Shown: positions 42,028-51,663 of the stretch, one piece after another
Numbering within the stretch: position 1 is the stretch's first letter
How the letters are laid out: every line of letters begins with the position of its first letter
DNA from: Paenibacillus riograndensis SBR5
Lineage (GTDB): Bacteria > Bacillota > Bacilli > Paenibacillales > Paenibacillaceae
Reading direction: 5' to 3'
Length of the DNA: 64,000 bases
Assembly: GCF_000981585.1 (NCBI RefSeq)
Contig: NZ_LN831776.1
Location: forward strand, 2,743,001 to 2,807,000
Position numbers and translations under genes: made by a program
The notes under the pieces: model-generated
The model's input: only the letters and a program-made list of their open reading frames with translations
Told to the model about the DNA's origin: nothing
Database searches by the model: none

Positions 42028-44397
42028 ATGGCCTACACAATTCATGCGGGCATTGCCCCGAAGGAGATTTATCCGGCGTCCCTGAAGCTGGGCGGAACCA
42101 ATCCGCAGGGAGACCGGATCAGCTTCACCAATTACTACATGGAGCTGAACGGCAAGCCGTATTTTGCTGTCTGCGGGGAGTTCCACTATTCCCGTTACCC
42201 GGAAGAGAGCTGGGAAACCGAAATCCGCAAGATGAAGATATCCGGGATCAATATTGTAGCCACCTACATCTTCTGGAATTACCATGAGGAAATCGAAGGG
42301 GAATTCGAATGGCAGGGCAACCGCAATCTGCGGAGGTTCGTAGAGCTGTGCGCACAGAATGGAATGTATGTCATCCTGCGTGTGGGCCCTTTCTGCCACG
42401 GAGAGGTCCGCAACGGCGGACTGCCGGACTGGCTGTTCGGGCGTTCCTTTGATGTGCGCTCCAATGACGAAGGCTACCTGCATTATGTCCGCCGGCTGTT
42501 CCAGGAGATTGGAGCGCAGGCAGCGGGACAGATGTTCAAGGACGGGGGGCCTGTGGTTGGCATTCAGCTGGAGAACGAATTTAATGCCGCTGCGGCCCTG
42601 TGGGAACTGACTGCCAAGCAAGGGGATGAATACCTGAGCGGCGGAATTGGAGGCGAAGCTGGGTCTGAGCATATGCGCCTGCTTAAGCAGTATGCTGTAG
42701 AAGCGGGAATGGTAGCGCCGGTTTACACCAGTACGGGCTGGGGGGCTGCGCCATTGCTGGAGGATGAGGTGCTTCCGCTGTACGGCGGCTATGCCTATAC
42801 GCCTTGGAGTATCAGCGCGCAGAATCCTGACCAGAAGCCTACACCGGAGTATGTGTTCGTGAATTATCACAATGAAACGGCCGGAACCGGCGAGTTCAAT
42901 CCTCCATATGCCAAAACCAAATATCCGTTTGCCTGCTGTGAGATGGGCGGAGGCATGCAGACCTGGTATTTGTCGCGGTTCCAGGTGGAGCCGGAAAGTG
43001 TGCTGGCGATGAGCCTGATGAAGATTGCAGGCGGGTGTAATTTTGTCGGCTATTATATGTTCCATGGCGGTACAAATCCGGTGGGGAAAACAGGCTACCT
43101 GAATGAGAGCACCACGCCCAGAATCACCTACGATTTTCAGGCTCCTCTTGGTGAATTCGGCCAGATCCGTGATTCGGCCCATCTGCTGCGGCCGCTGCAT
43201 TATTTTCTCCACCGGTTCGGGGAGCGGCTGGCACCGCTGGCAACGGTTCTGCCGCAAGGCGCGGAGAACATTACTCCTGAAGATGCGCATACGCTGCGGT
43301 ACGCAGTCCGTACAGACGGCAGCACCGGGTTCCTGTTCGTGAATAACTATCAGGACCATGTGGAGATGGATATGCATGAGAATGTCCGGTTTGCCGTCCG
43401 GCTGGCTGAGGAGACGATTGAATTCCCAAGAAAAAGCCCGCTTACCGTCCGCAAAAACGCCTCATTTATCTTTCCGTTCAATTTTGCGCTGGACCGGCTG
43501 AACCTGCGCTATGCTACGGCCCAGCCGGTAACCTTGGTGGAGTCTGCGGAGGTGGCCACCTACTTCTTCTCCATGCCGGAGGGGGTGGACGGGGAGTTTC
43601 GGATTGATGCCCATACGGACATCACCAGCGTTGCCGCAGACGCCGGAACCGTGGAGATGGATGCCGGGAACCATTACACGGTGCTTATCCCGCATGACCG
43701 CTCAGGAATGATCCGGATTACACAGGAGGGAGCGCGGGAAATCCGCATTTATGCTATGAATGCCCAAGAAGCCGCGATGCTGTGGGAGATGGAGGAAGAA
43801 GGGCTGCCGCGGATCATATTCTCGGAGATTCCGCCTGTACAGACGGGGGATGGCATCGAGTTTTTCAGCAGCGGCAACAATAGCTTCTCTTTCCGGGAGT
43901 ATGCCGGAGGTCCGGCGGCTGCGGCCAAGTGGGCAACAGCGGATGCAGCCTGCTCCATCGCTCAGCACAGCGGCGGGTGGTTTCACAGCTGTGACCTGGA
44001 GCTTCCGGCCAAGGAGGCCGGGCTGAAGATACGGAAGCTCCATGACCACAAAATAGCACTTGAGTTTGCTCCAAGGATGCTGGAGGACGTGGAAGAGGTG
44101 CTGCTGAGCATCGATTACACAGGAAATGTAGGTTATGCTTTTGCCGCTGGCCGGCTTTTCCATGATCATTTCTATAACGGGGCGCCCTGGGAGATCGGCT
44201 TGTCCCGCTTCAAGGATGTTCTGAAGGGCGGGGAGATCATCCTCGAAACCACACCGCTGCGCCGGGGTGTAACGACTGTGGCCGCAGATGCCGCCATGGC
44301 GGCCCAAAAGCAGTTTACCGGGGAAGCGACGGCTGTGTTCCACAGCGTTACAGTGGTTCCGGTGTATCGGGTGGCGTTGAGTAAATTGGCTGACTGA
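42028..44397 (+). CDS. GH35 family beta-galactosidase
   Basis: 789-residue retaining beta-galactosidase. The TIM barrel starts with YFAVCGEFHYSRYPEESWE and carries the acid/base Glu184 in GIQLENEF and the nucleophile Glu305 in CCEMGGGM. Beta-rich domains occupy the C-terminal half, ending near TLVESAEVATYFF and beyond. No signal peptide, so it should act on imported oligosaccharide. The ATG at 42028 has AAAGGAGCG upstream; the open frame further upstream overlaps the terminator and is not credible. It gives the locus a second beta-galactosidase of an unrelated family to the GH2 enzyme, probably with different linkage preference. Confidence 0.92.
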   Translation: MAYTIHAGIAPKEIYPASLKLGGTNPQGDRISFTNYYMELNGKPYFAVCGEFHYSRYPEESWETEIRKMKISGINIVATYIFWNYHEEIEGEFEWQGNRNLRRFVELCAQNGMYVILRVGPFCHGEVRNGGLPDWLFGRSFDVRSNDEGYLHYVRRLFQEIGAQAAGQMFKDGGPVVGIQLENEFNAAAALWELTAKQGDEYLSGGIGGEAGSEHMRLLKQYAVEAGMVAPVYTSTGWGAAPLLEDEVLPLYGGYAYTPWSISAQNPDQKPTPEYVFVNYHNETAGTGEFNPPYAKTKYPFACCEMGGGMQTWYLSRFQVEPESVLAMSLMKIAGGCNFVGYYMFHGGTNPVGKTGYLNESTTPRITYDFQAPLGEFGQIRDSAHLLRPLHYFLHRFGERLAPLATVLPQGAENITPEDAHTLRYAVRTDGSTGFLFVNNYQDHVEMDMHENVRFAVRLAEETIEFPRKSPLTVRKNASFIFPFNFALDRLNLRYATAQPVTLVESAEVATYFFSMPEGVDGEFRIDAHTDITSVAADAGTVEMDAGNHYTVLIPHDRSGMIRITQEGAREIRIYAMNAQEAAMLWEMEEEGLPRIIFSEIPPVQTGDGIEFFSSGNNSFSFREYAGGPAAAAKWATADAACSIAQHSGGWFHSCDLELPAKEAGLKIRKLHDHKIALEFAPRMLEDVEEVLLSIDYTGNVGYAFAAGRLFHDHFYNGAPWEIGLSRFKDVLKGGEIILETTPLRRGVTTVAADAAMAAQKQFTGEATAVFHSVTVVPVYRVALSKLAD

Positions 44398-44511
44398 GGG
44401 AGGAAGCTAGACAGTTTTGAGCGCAAACGGATGAAATCTTGTGGACTTGCATTCAGGTTTCGAATGTTCATCGTCAGGTACGCAGGCTGTATAGAATAAT
44501 ACTCAAACTTC

Positions 44512-44558
44512 AAAAAGCACCGCCCAGGCAGTGAAATCTGCTTAGGGCGGTGCTTTTT
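44512..44558. terminator. Bidirectional terminator between GH35 and importer 3 permeases
   Basis: AAAAGCACCGCCC pairs with GGGCGGTGCTTTTT. T-runs appear on both strands, fitting convergent genes on either side. Confidence 0.9.
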
Positions 44559-44577
44559 AACTTGAATAATTAAGAAT

Positions 44578-44735
44578 AAGGGGAAAAGTGGCGGAGGAGA
44601 AGTTTGGGACCGTAGGAGCGGTAGCGTCCGCCTTTGTCTGCGGATTTCCACCTTTAATAACGGTATACAATCAAGAAATCTGCAGACAACAGCGGCCGGA
44701 AGTCCAAACATTCTCTGTAGTCACGGCCAGTCCCA
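44578..44735 (+). repeat. Dispersed ~155-bp palindromic repeat, copy B
   Basis: Same orientation as copy A and nearly identical across GGAGCGGTAGCGTCCGCC and AGAAATCTGCAGAC. The central loop differs (ACCTTTAATAACGGT), which is what a conserved stem with a free loop would show. It sits between the bidirectional terminator and the end of the minus-strand permease operon. Confidence 0.85.
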
Positions 44736-44758
44736 AAATCGAAAAATCTCAAGCTATA

Positions 44759-45595
44759 TCAGCCCTTCACCGCTCCGGCCACTACGCCTTTGACGATGTA
44801 TTTCTGAAGGAAGATGAACACGATGATGGAAGGCAGCACGGCCATTACCATCGCTGTCATCGCATACTGCCAGTCGGAAGTGTACTGTCCGACGAAGGTG
44901 TAGGCGGCCAGCGTCAGCGTCTTCGTATCCGGCGAGCCGTTGACCATCAGGAGCGGGAGCAGGAAGTCATTCCAGATCCACATCACGTCGATGATGACAA
45001 TGGTCGTCGTGACCGATTTCAGCAGCGGGAAGATGACACTGAAGAACAGCCGGAAGCTGGAGGCGCCGTCGATTGTGGCGCTCTCGTCGATCTCTGTCGG
45101 GATGCCTTTTACAAATCCATGATAGATGAACACGGCCAGCGGTGCGCCGAAGCCCCAATACAGCAGCCCCAGTCCCCAGGTGCTCTCGGAGAGGTTCAGG
45201 TTCTTGGCGGTTTGCAGCACGGTCAGCATGATGGATTGGAACGGAATCAGCATCGGCATAATGCACAGGAAGTAGATGATTCCGCTGAGTCTGGATTTGG
45301 TCCGTGCCAGCTTATAGGCGGCAATGGAAGAGATGAACACGATGCCCAGCAGGCCAAGGCCGGTAATGATGAAGTTGTTCAGGAACAATCTCGGATAGTT
45401 GATAAATTTCCAGACATAAGAGTAGTTGCTGAGCGCCAGATGCTGTGGCAGAGCGATAACATCCGTCATGACCTCGCTGAAGCTTTTTAACGAGTTGATG
45501 ATCGTCAGGAACAGCGGATACAGGAACAGAAGAGAGAGGATCACCAGAACCACTTCGAGAATGATCCGGCCTGCTTTGGTGTTGTTTGTTTTCAT
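44759..45595 (-). CDS. ABC sugar importer 3 permease, MalG/AraQ-like
   Basis: 278-residue permease with about six transmembrane segments (starting IILEVVLVILSLLFLYPLFLTIINSL). EAA loop: DESATIDGASSFRLFFSVIFPLLKS. C-terminal VFIFLQKYIVKGVVAGAVKG is typical of MalG/MsmG-like subunits. It follows the MalF-like permease with overlapping stop and start. This type (MalF/MalG-like, shorter binding protein) differs from the LplB/YtcP type of importers 1 and 2 and is usual for raffinose/melibiose-like or maltose-like sugars. Confidence 0.92.
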   Translation of the reverse strand: MKTNNTKAGRIILEVVLVILSLLFLYPLFLTIINSLKSFSEVMTDVIALPQHLALSNYSYVWKFINYPRLFLNNFIITGLGLLGIVFISSIAAYKLARTKSRLSGIIYFLCIMPMLIPFQSIMLTVLQTAKNLNLSESTWGLGLLYWGFGAPLAVFIYHGFVKGIPTEIDESATIDGASSFRLFFSVIFPLLKSVTTTIVIIDVMWIWNDFLLPLLMVNGSPDTKTLTLAAYTFVGQYTSDWQYAMTAMVMAVLPSIIVFIFLQKYIVKGVVAGAVKG

Positions 45596-46485
45596 TATGC
45601 CTCTACCTCTCTTCGTTTGAAGACTGTCAGCTGGATGATCGTTACGACCAGTACAGCCAGGAACAGGATAAGCGCTTTCGCGGTTCCGTATCCGTATAGA
45701 TTATTCTGGAAGGTATCCCGGTAGATATCGTAAGCGATACTGTAAGTAGTTCCTCCGGGACCGCCACCGGTCAGCGACAGAATGACGTCGAATACCTTGA
45801 TTGAGTTGGTCAGTGCCATAAAGACCGAGATTGTAATGGAGGGTGCAAGCAGCGGCAGCGTAATGCTGAAGAATCTTCTCATCGCTCCGGCACCGTCCAC
45901 CGTTGCAGCTTCCTTAAGATCGTCAGGTACAGACTGCAGGCCCGCGATATAAATCACCAGGTAGAATCCGATCGACTGCCAGATGGAAACCCCTAGAATC
46001 GAGATGAATGCCAGCCCCGGCGTTCCCAGCCAGCTGAGCCCGAAGAACGACCAGCCTGTGCTTTCCCCCAGGGAGTTGAAGCCCTGCATGAAGATGAATT
46101 TCCAGATGAAGCCGACAATCACAAGGCTGAGAATGTAAGGGATGAAAAAGGCCGCTCTCAGCCAGGAGGTGGACTTCAGCTTCATATCGAGCAGGACGGC
46201 CAGCAGAATGGCCAGCACGTTAACGATTACAATGTAGAGCACCGCGTATTTGATCGTGAACCATGCCGAATTGGCAAAGTTGCTGTCTCCGGTAAAGATC
46301 TGCTGGAAATTATCCAGGCCGACGAATTTGGGATGTTTGGAGATTCCGTTCCACTTGGTCATGGAATACCGGATGGTCATGACAAAAGGAATGTAGAACG
46401 CAACAGCGATACAGATTAGAACGGGGAGGGTGAACAGCCCGAAATCTAATTTCTCGCGCCATCTTCTGCCGAGTGTTTTTAACAT
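45595..46485 (-). CDS. ABC sugar importer 3 permease, MalF/UgpA-like
   Basis: 296-residue permease. The first transmembrane part is FGLFTLPVLICIAVAFYIPFVM; EAA loop KEAATVDGAGAMRRFFSITLPLLAP. It is the first gene of a two-permease minus-strand operon. Its start faces the plus-strand sensor kinase across a regulatory gap of ~190 bases with a long inverted repeat. Its binding protein is not next to it but downstream of the kinase and regulator on the other strand (50301-51641). Confidence 0.92.
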   Translation of the reverse strand: MLKTLGRRWREKLDFGLFTLPVLICIAVAFYIPFVMTIRYSMTKWNGISKHPKFVGLDNFQQIFTGDSNFANSAWFTIKYAVLYIVIVNVLAILLAVLLDMKLKSTSWLRAAFFIPYILSLVIVGFIWKFIFMQGFNSLGESTGWSFFGLSWLGTPGLAFISILGVSIWQSIGFYLVIYIAGLQSVPDDLKEAATVDGAGAMRRFFSITLPLLAPSITISVFMALTNSIKVFDVILSLTGGGPGGTTYSIAYDIYRDTFQNNLYGYGTAKALILFLAVLVVTIIQLTVFKRREVEA

Positions 46486-46579
46486 GGATGCACCTCTTTA
46501 GGATTTATAGGGTGGAGTCTGGTACTGGCTTGCCACACATAACCATTCCGGTTAGTCTATATTGTGTATTATAGAGCAG

Positions 46580-46621
46580 ACCCCTATACTCAAAAATGGA
46601 TTTAAGAGTACAGTTAGGGGT
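46580..46621. promoter_or_regulatory. Long inverted repeat in the divergent promoter region
   Basis: Left arm ACCCCTA then TACTC (46580-46591); right arm GAGTA, CAGT, then TAGGGGT (46606-46621). It lies midway between the importer 3 permeases and the sensor kinase, so one bound regulator could control both directions. It could also form a leader hairpin. Confidence 0.5.
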
Positions 46622-46709
46622 AAAAAGGTGAACTGAACATTTTCATGTAATCCTGTGCTAGAAGGAGGCCGGCATCATCAAAAGTACCCTTTACAAGCTG
46701 TTTGAGCCT

Positions 46710-48554
46710 GTGCTGGAGCGGGTTTCACGCCGCCTGGCCAACAAGCTGATTCTGCTGTTTACGATCATTATTATTCTGGTCGTTGCCTCACTGACGTTCA
46801 TTTCTTACGGGATGCTGCGCAAGGAATCAGTGAACAACAGCATCTCCAGCACCCGCAGCAACCTGCTTCTGGTCGGGCGCAATCTGGAGAGTTATCTGGA
46901 CGGGATCGGCCAGCTGTCGCTGCCGCAGATCTCTTATGATGAGTTCAATTATGCGATTCTGCATGAATCCGAGGACTATGCATCCAAGATGTATGTGGAG
47001 GATTATTTGAAGAATCTTTATTTTTCCCGCAGCGATCTGGAAGCGATTTATCTGTATGTCATCAAGGAGCACAAATATTATTATGTCACCAAGGAGAACT
47101 ATAATATTACTGTCCGGGTGGTAGAGCATCCGCCGATTGAGAATCTCCCGTGGTACAAGCGGGCGCTGGCCAGTCCCTTCAACCGCTCGTATCAGTCCTT
47201 TGTGAAGGAGCGGACCCCGGAGGAGAGCCAAGGCGATTACCCTATCAATTCTGAGAAAAGCTTCATGGGCTATCACCGTCTGCTGCGTTCGATTGTGACC
47301 CGGGAGCCGCAGGCGGTTCTGTCCCTATACTTCAATTCCAGTGTGACGGATGAGATTATGAAGGATATTCCCTTTAGTGACGGGGAGCATCTGATGTATA
47401 TCAGTCCGGACAATGAGCCGTTTGTGGTCGATGACCGTGAATTTTATCTGCAGAGTGAACAAGCGGGGCTGCTGGAGCAGCTGACCCCGGCCCAAGGCGG
47501 CCGCCTGACCTGGTCCGACACGGAGCAGAAGTATCTGGTGATGTATGACATCAGCCAAAAAGAGGGCTGGAAGCTCGTCAAGCCGATTCCCTACAAGCAG
47601 ATTTATGAAGCGGCGACGACGACGCGCAAATTGAGCTATTCGATCGGGCTGCTGTTCCTGATTGTGTCCGTTGTTCTCGTCAGCTTCACCTCCAACAGAA
47701 TCACGAATCCGCTGAAGAATCTGTCGCTGCAGATGAAGCGCTTCAGCACCGGCAGCTTCGATGCCGAAGCCGCTGTAGATGGAAACGATGAGATCGCCTA
47801 TCTGTCCAGGCACTTTAACAAGATGGTAGAGAAGACGAACGAACTGATTAATGAACGGTACAAGATGAAGATTGTCGAGAAAAACGCTGTGCTAAAAGCG
47901 CTGGAGGCGGAGATCAATCCGCATTTCCTCTATAATGCGCTGCAGGCCATCTCCACCAAGGCACTCAAAAACAACAATGATGATATTGTCGAGATGGTGG
48001 ACAACCTGGCGCTCACTCTGAGATACTGCATCAGCGGCAGGGATGTGGTGCAGGCCCGGGAGGAGCTGAAGCATATCGAACGTTATCTGGCGCTGCAAAA
48101 AGCCCGCTTCGGCAGCCGCATGCAGGTCGAATACGACTGGAATGACAGTCTGCTGGAGCTGAGGATTCCCAAGCTGTCGATTCAGACGCTGGTGGAGAAC
48201 TGCATTAAGCACGCGCTGGAGAAGGTGTCCAGCACAGTTACCATCCGGATTGAAGCCCATATTACAGCTGCCCACAGTGTGATCTCTGTGCTGGATGATG
48301 GGCCGGGGATCACGGAGCAGCGGCTCCAGCAGGTGCTCAGCTCGCTGCAGATCCAGTGGGAGGACCGCGGGGGCGAAGGAGCTGAAGAAGGGGACAACGA
48401 AAGTATTGGTTTGAAGAATCTGAATACACGCCTGAAGCTCTTATACGGTGAAGAGGCAGGACTTGTTATTGCCGGCAATGAGCAGGGCACACGGATAGAT
48501 ATGCGGTTACCGCGGGGAGGGCTGGGACAACATGTACAAAGTACTGATTATTGA
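46710..48554 (+). CDS. YesM-type sensor histidine kinase (importer 3)
   Basis: Membrane sensor kinase, about 614 residues from the first standard start (GTG at 46710). Transmembrane segments at 10-32 and near 310, HAMP-like linker, phosphorylated His in EINPHFLYNAL, ATPase motifs DDGPGITEQRL and GLKNLNTRLKLLYG. A strong GAAGGAGG lies at 46661-46668, but the codon at proper spacing is ATC (46674), followed in frame by IKSTLYKLFEPV. GTG at 46710 is 40 bases from that site. Translation may therefore start at ATC or the start may be damaged. Its 3' end overlaps the regulator gene by 23 bases. Confidence 0.9.
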   Translation: MLERVSRRLANKLILLFTIIIILVVASLTFISYGMLRKESVNNSISSTRSNLLLVGRNLESYLDGIGQLSLPQISYDEFNYAILHESEDYASKMYVEDYLKNLYFSRSDLEAIYLYVIKEHKYYYVTKENYNITVRVVEHPPIENLPWYKRALASPFNRSYQSFVKERTPEESQGDYPINSEKSFMGYHRLLRSIVTREPQAVLSLYFNSSVTDEIMKDIPFSDGEHLMYISPDNEPFVVDDREFYLQSEQAGLLEQLTPAQGGRLTWSDTEQKYLVMYDISQKEGWKLVKPIPYKQIYEAATTTRKLSYSIGLLFLIVSVVLVSFTSNRITNPLKNLSLQMKRFSTGSFDAEAAVDGNDEIAYLSRHFNKMVEKTNELINERYKMKIVEKNAVLKALEAEINPHFLYNALQAISTKALKNNNDDIVEMVDNLALTLRYCISGRDVVQAREELKHIERYLALQKARFGSRMQVEYDWNDSLLELRIPKLSIQTLVENCIKHALEKVSSTVTIRIEAHITAAHSVISVLDDGPGITEQRLQQVLSSLQIQWEDRGGEGAEEGDNESIGLKNLNTRLKLLYGEEAGLVIAGNEQGTRIDMRLPRGGLGQHVQSTDY

Positions 48555-50178
48555 TGATGAAGAGCCGCTGCGCGAGGCCATTCATATCCTCGGGGACTGG
48601 AAAGGCCTGGGAGTGGATCAGGTGCTGGAGGCGACCGACGGCAGGGTGGGGCTTGAGATGCTCCGGAAGCACAAGATTGATCTGGCGCTCGTGGATATGA
48701 AGATGCCCGAGCTGAACGGAAGCCAGCTGCTGCAGATTGCGGAACGTGAATTTCCCGATCTGCTGCTGATTGTGATCAGCGGCTACAATGATTTTGAATA
48801 TACCCGGCAGGCCATCCGCTCCAAGGTGGTGGATTATTTGCTGAAGCCGGTGAACCGGAGTGATCTCAACAGTGCGCTGCGCAAGGCCATGGATGTGCTG
48901 GAGGCAAAACGCAAGCGGGAAAGCGAGTTCATCACCCGGAACATCACTCTGAACATGTCCCTTCCCAAGCTCAAGGAGAAGATGTACCTGTCGATCATTG
49001 AACGCAGCTTCAAAAACCAGTCCAATGAAGCCTTCCTGCCGCTGATTGGTGCGGACAAGCCGGGGAACCATTTCGCGGTAGGCGTTCTGCGGATGCTTAA
49101 TGTGGAGCAGGTGCGCCATGCCAGGTTCCATGAGGACAGGGATTTGCTGCATTTTGCGGTGACAAATGTAATCAACGAGAACAGCGGCGGCCATTTCGAA
49201 GCGTTCAGCTTTGCCAGCCCGAGAAGCGAGCGGGAATTTATTGCGATTTTTACCTTGAAGGGCAGCTATGGGGAAGATGCGGCTTTTCTCTCGCTTCATC
49301 ATATGAAGAAGACGGTTTCAACCCTGAAGGAACTGTTCGGCATTCTTTGCGCGGGCGGTCTTGGACAGCCGTACAGCGAGGTTATGGGGATTGCGCAGTC
49401 CTACGAGCTGGCCAAGGCCGCGCTGGACGGGACCGATCTGCTGACCCTGAAGGGCAGCACGGTTTCGAACAGCGGATACACGAAATCCGCAGCCAAGGAC
49501 AGCCCCTCTCTGACAGGGCGGATGCCGCTGATCCGCAGCAGCCTGGAGAGCGGAAACGCGGGCCATGCCAAGAGTATTCTCAGCGATTTTACCCGCAAAT
49601 GGAAATCCTCGGAGCATTTCAGTCTGGGGGAAGCAGACCGGATCATTCAGGAGTTCATTATTTTGCTGGGAGACATCGCTGTAGAGCTGGATGCGGTCCC
49701 CGAACGGCTGCGGAGCGGAAAAAGCAAAGGGCTGCGGGGGCTGGGCATCAGCAGTGATTTTGCCTCCTTTGGAGAGTTTGAGGCGGTGCTGAGCAGCATC
49801 CTGGATGTCTATGCGGGAGAAATCAGCAGATCGCTTGCCGGAGACCGGAGCAGTGTGCTGGAAAATATTAAAGCATACATTGATAACCATTATTTTGAGA
49901 ATATTAAAATATCGATGTTCACGGATAAATATTTCCTGAGCAGAGAATACTTGATGAAGCTATTCAAGGGCCAGTACGGGTACGGCATTCATGAGTATGT
50001 GCAAAAGGTTAGAATGGACAAGGCCAAGGAGCTGCTGTCGGACCCCGCCCTCAAAATCCAGGATATTTCCGAGAGGCTGGGATATAAGGACAAAAACTAT
50101 TTCAGCAAGGCGTTCCGCAACTATTATGACTGTTCGCCTTCTGAGTTCCGGCTGCTGCTTACAGAGGGAGAAAAGTGA
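48532..50178 (+). CDS. YesN-type response regulator with AraC domain (importer 3)
   Basis: 548-residue regulator. Receiver domain: VLIIDDEEPLREA, phosphorylated Asp in LALVDMKMPELNG, Lys switch in YLLKPVNRSDL. The middle region is long. The C-terminal HTH pair reads FTDKYFLSREYLMKLFKGQYG and ISERLGYKDKNYFSKAFRNYYDCSPSEFR. GGGAGGGCT precedes the ATG. It probably activates both the downstream binding-protein gene and the divergent permease operon. Its stop overlaps a LacI/CcpA-like pseudo-palindrome. Confidence 0.92.
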   Translation: MYKVLIIDDEEPLREAIHILGDWKGLGVDQVLEATDGRVGLEMLRKHKIDLALVDMKMPELNGSQLLQIAEREFPDLLLIVISGYNDFEYTRQAIRSKVVDYLLKPVNRSDLNSALRKAMDVLEAKRKRESEFITRNITLNMSLPKLKEKMYLSIIERSFKNQSNEAFLPLIGADKPGNHFAVGVLRMLNVEQVRHARFHEDRDLLHFAVTNVINENSGGHFEAFSFASPRSEREFIAIFTLKGSYGEDAAFLSLHHMKKTVSTLKELFGILCAGGLGQPYSEVMGIAQSYELAKAALDGTDLLTLKGSTVSNSGYTKSAAKDSPSLTGRMPLIRSSLESGNAGHAKSILSDFTRKWKSSEHFSLGEADRIIQEFIILLGDIAVELDAVPERLRSGKSKGLRGLGISSDFASFGEFEAVLSSILDVYAGEISRSLAGDRSSVLENIKAYIDNHYFENIKISMFTDKYFLSREYLMKLFKGQYGYGIHEYVQKVRMDKAKELLSDPALKIQDISERLGYKDKNYFSKAFRNYYDCSPSEFRLLLTEGEK

Positions 50179-50188
50179 AACGGTTACA
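50175..50188. promoter_or_regulatory. LacI/CcpA-like pseudo-palindrome before importer 3 binding protein
   Basis: GTGAAACGGTTACA resembles a catabolite-response element (TGNAANCG-type halves) with one base missing. A similar site, TGTAAGCGTTTCAC, occurs at 55906-55919. Only sequence resemblance supports it. Confidence 0.3.
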
Positions 50189-50300
50189 TCAGCCCACTTT
50201 TTTACCCTCAGAAGATCACTTATGTACATTCTTATCCTTTTTCTTTTTATTTAAAATAACACCAAGACCACAAGAAACATAAGGAAAAGGGGGCAACATC

Positions 50301-51641
50301 ATGAAGGGAAAAAGAATAATGGCTCTATCGGCGAGCCTGCTGCTCGCAGGGGGGCTGCTGGCCGGCTGTGGCGGGAATAACACCAATAATGCCGCTAACA
50401 ACGCAGGTGGAACAAACAAGGGGGCGAACGCAGGCACTACGGCTACCGACTCAACCAAACCTGTCACGATTAATATGTTCACTGCGTCTCCCGAGTACAC
50501 CGATGCTTTCAACGCATATATCGCCGAATACAAAAAAGTTAAGCCTAACGTGACCATCAACCTGGAAATTATGCAGGCCGACTACAATACAGTGCTCAAA
50601 TCAAAAATTGCCGCAGGCAGCACCCCGGATGTTTTCCAGACTACCGCCGGCGGTGACATTGATACCTTTGCTGAATACAGTGCCGACCTGACCAATGAGC
50701 CGCTGGCATCCGCCATGACCGATGCGGTCCGCTCCAATATGACCTCCTCCGACGGCAAGGTGCTTGGACTTCCGGTCAAAGGCAATCTGTTCGTGCTGAT
50801 GTACAACAAAAAGCTGCTTGCCGATGCAGGCATTACCAACGTTCCCAAAACGACAGCCGAGCTGGACGATGCCATCACCAAGCTGGAAGCCAAGGGAATT
50901 ACACCGTTCGCCAATGCCTATAAAGAGTGGTGGGTCTGGAAGCACATCTTCCAGCACTTCGTGGATGCGGCCGCTACAGACGCCGGAATTGATGCCAAGA
51001 CACTTGTTGGCAACTTTATCGCCGGAGATACCACCTTCAAGGATCATCCGGTGCTGTACAACAACTTCTTCAACTTCATTGACACTACGATAAAACACGG
51101 AACAGACAAGCCGCTGGAACGCGACAGCAATGCTGAAGTCAGCGACTTTGCTCTTGGCAAAGCGGCATTTATGACCGGTAAAGGCGCATGGGATGAAGAA
51201 GCCATCAAAAAAATCACCCCTGACTTTGATCTCGGCATCGCCGGATATCCGGTCAGTGACAAGCCGGAGCAATCGCAGATTATCACCGGCGCCGATCAGG
51301 CGCTGCGCATTAACAAGGATTCCGCTGTAGCCGCACAGACCATTGAATTCTTCAACTGGCTGTATACGTCCGAATACGGCAAGAACTGGTTCTCCACGGT
51401 GGCCAAAGTCATTCCGCCAATCAAGGATGCTCCAATGCCTGACCTGCAAATGCCTAAGGAAATGGAAGAAATCCTCAAAACCGAGAAATCCGGCGACCTG
51501 TCGGTCAACTATTCTCTGGATACCTTCCACCAGAAATTCGGCGAGCTGATGCAGGCCTATATTGGCGGCAGCAAAACCAAGGATCAGGCCATCGACGAAA
51601 TCCAAAAAGCCTGGATTCAATTCGGTTCCGCTGAACAATAA
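50301..51641 (+). CDS. Extracellular solute-binding lipoprotein, ABC sugar importer 3
   Basis: 446-residue lipoprotein. KGKRIM start, hydrophobic segment, lipobox LLAGCGGN, Asn/Gly/Thr-rich linker. The mature domain is the shorter MalE/MsmE-like type (VTINLEIMQADYNTVLKSKIAAG; TPDVFQTTAGGDI), matching the MalF/MalG-like permeases. An AAAAGGGGG site precedes the ATG. The adjacent alpha-galactosidase suggests raffinose- or melibiose-like ligands; this is inference from neighbours. Confidence 0.92.
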   Translation: MKGKRIMALSASLLLAGGLLAGCGGNNTNNAANNAGGTNKGANAGTTATDSTKPVTINMFTASPEYTDAFNAYIAEYKKVKPNVTINLEIMQADYNTVLKSKIAAGSTPDVFQTTAGGDIDTFAEYSADLTNEPLASAMTDAVRSNMTSSDGKVLGLPVKGNLFVLMYNKKLLADAGITNVPKTTAELDDAITKLEAKGITPFANAYKEWWVWKHIFQHFVDAAATDAGIDAKTLVGNFIAGDTTFKDHPVLYNNFFNFIDTTIKHGTDKPLERDSNAEVSDFALGKAAFMTGKGAWDEEAIKKITPDFDLGIAGYPVSDKPEQSQIITGADQALRINKDSAVAAQTIEFFNWLYTSEYGKNWFSTVAKVIPPIKDAPMPDLQMPKEMEEILKTEKSGDLSVNYSLDTFHQKFGELMQAYIGGSKTKDQAIDEIQKAWIQFGSAEQ

Positions 51642-51663
51642 ATCTGAATAGCTTCCATTCCGG

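Noticed and set aside
42010..43377. 455-codon minus-strand frame opposite the GH35 gene
   Set aside because: Shadow of a gene with clear acid/base and nucleophile motifs; the composition is His/Arg/Gln-rich nonsense.
44588..45490. 300-codon plus-strand frame starting in repeat copy B
   Set aside because: Antisense to the MalG-like permease. Its charged, low-complexity sequence is the complement of a membrane protein.
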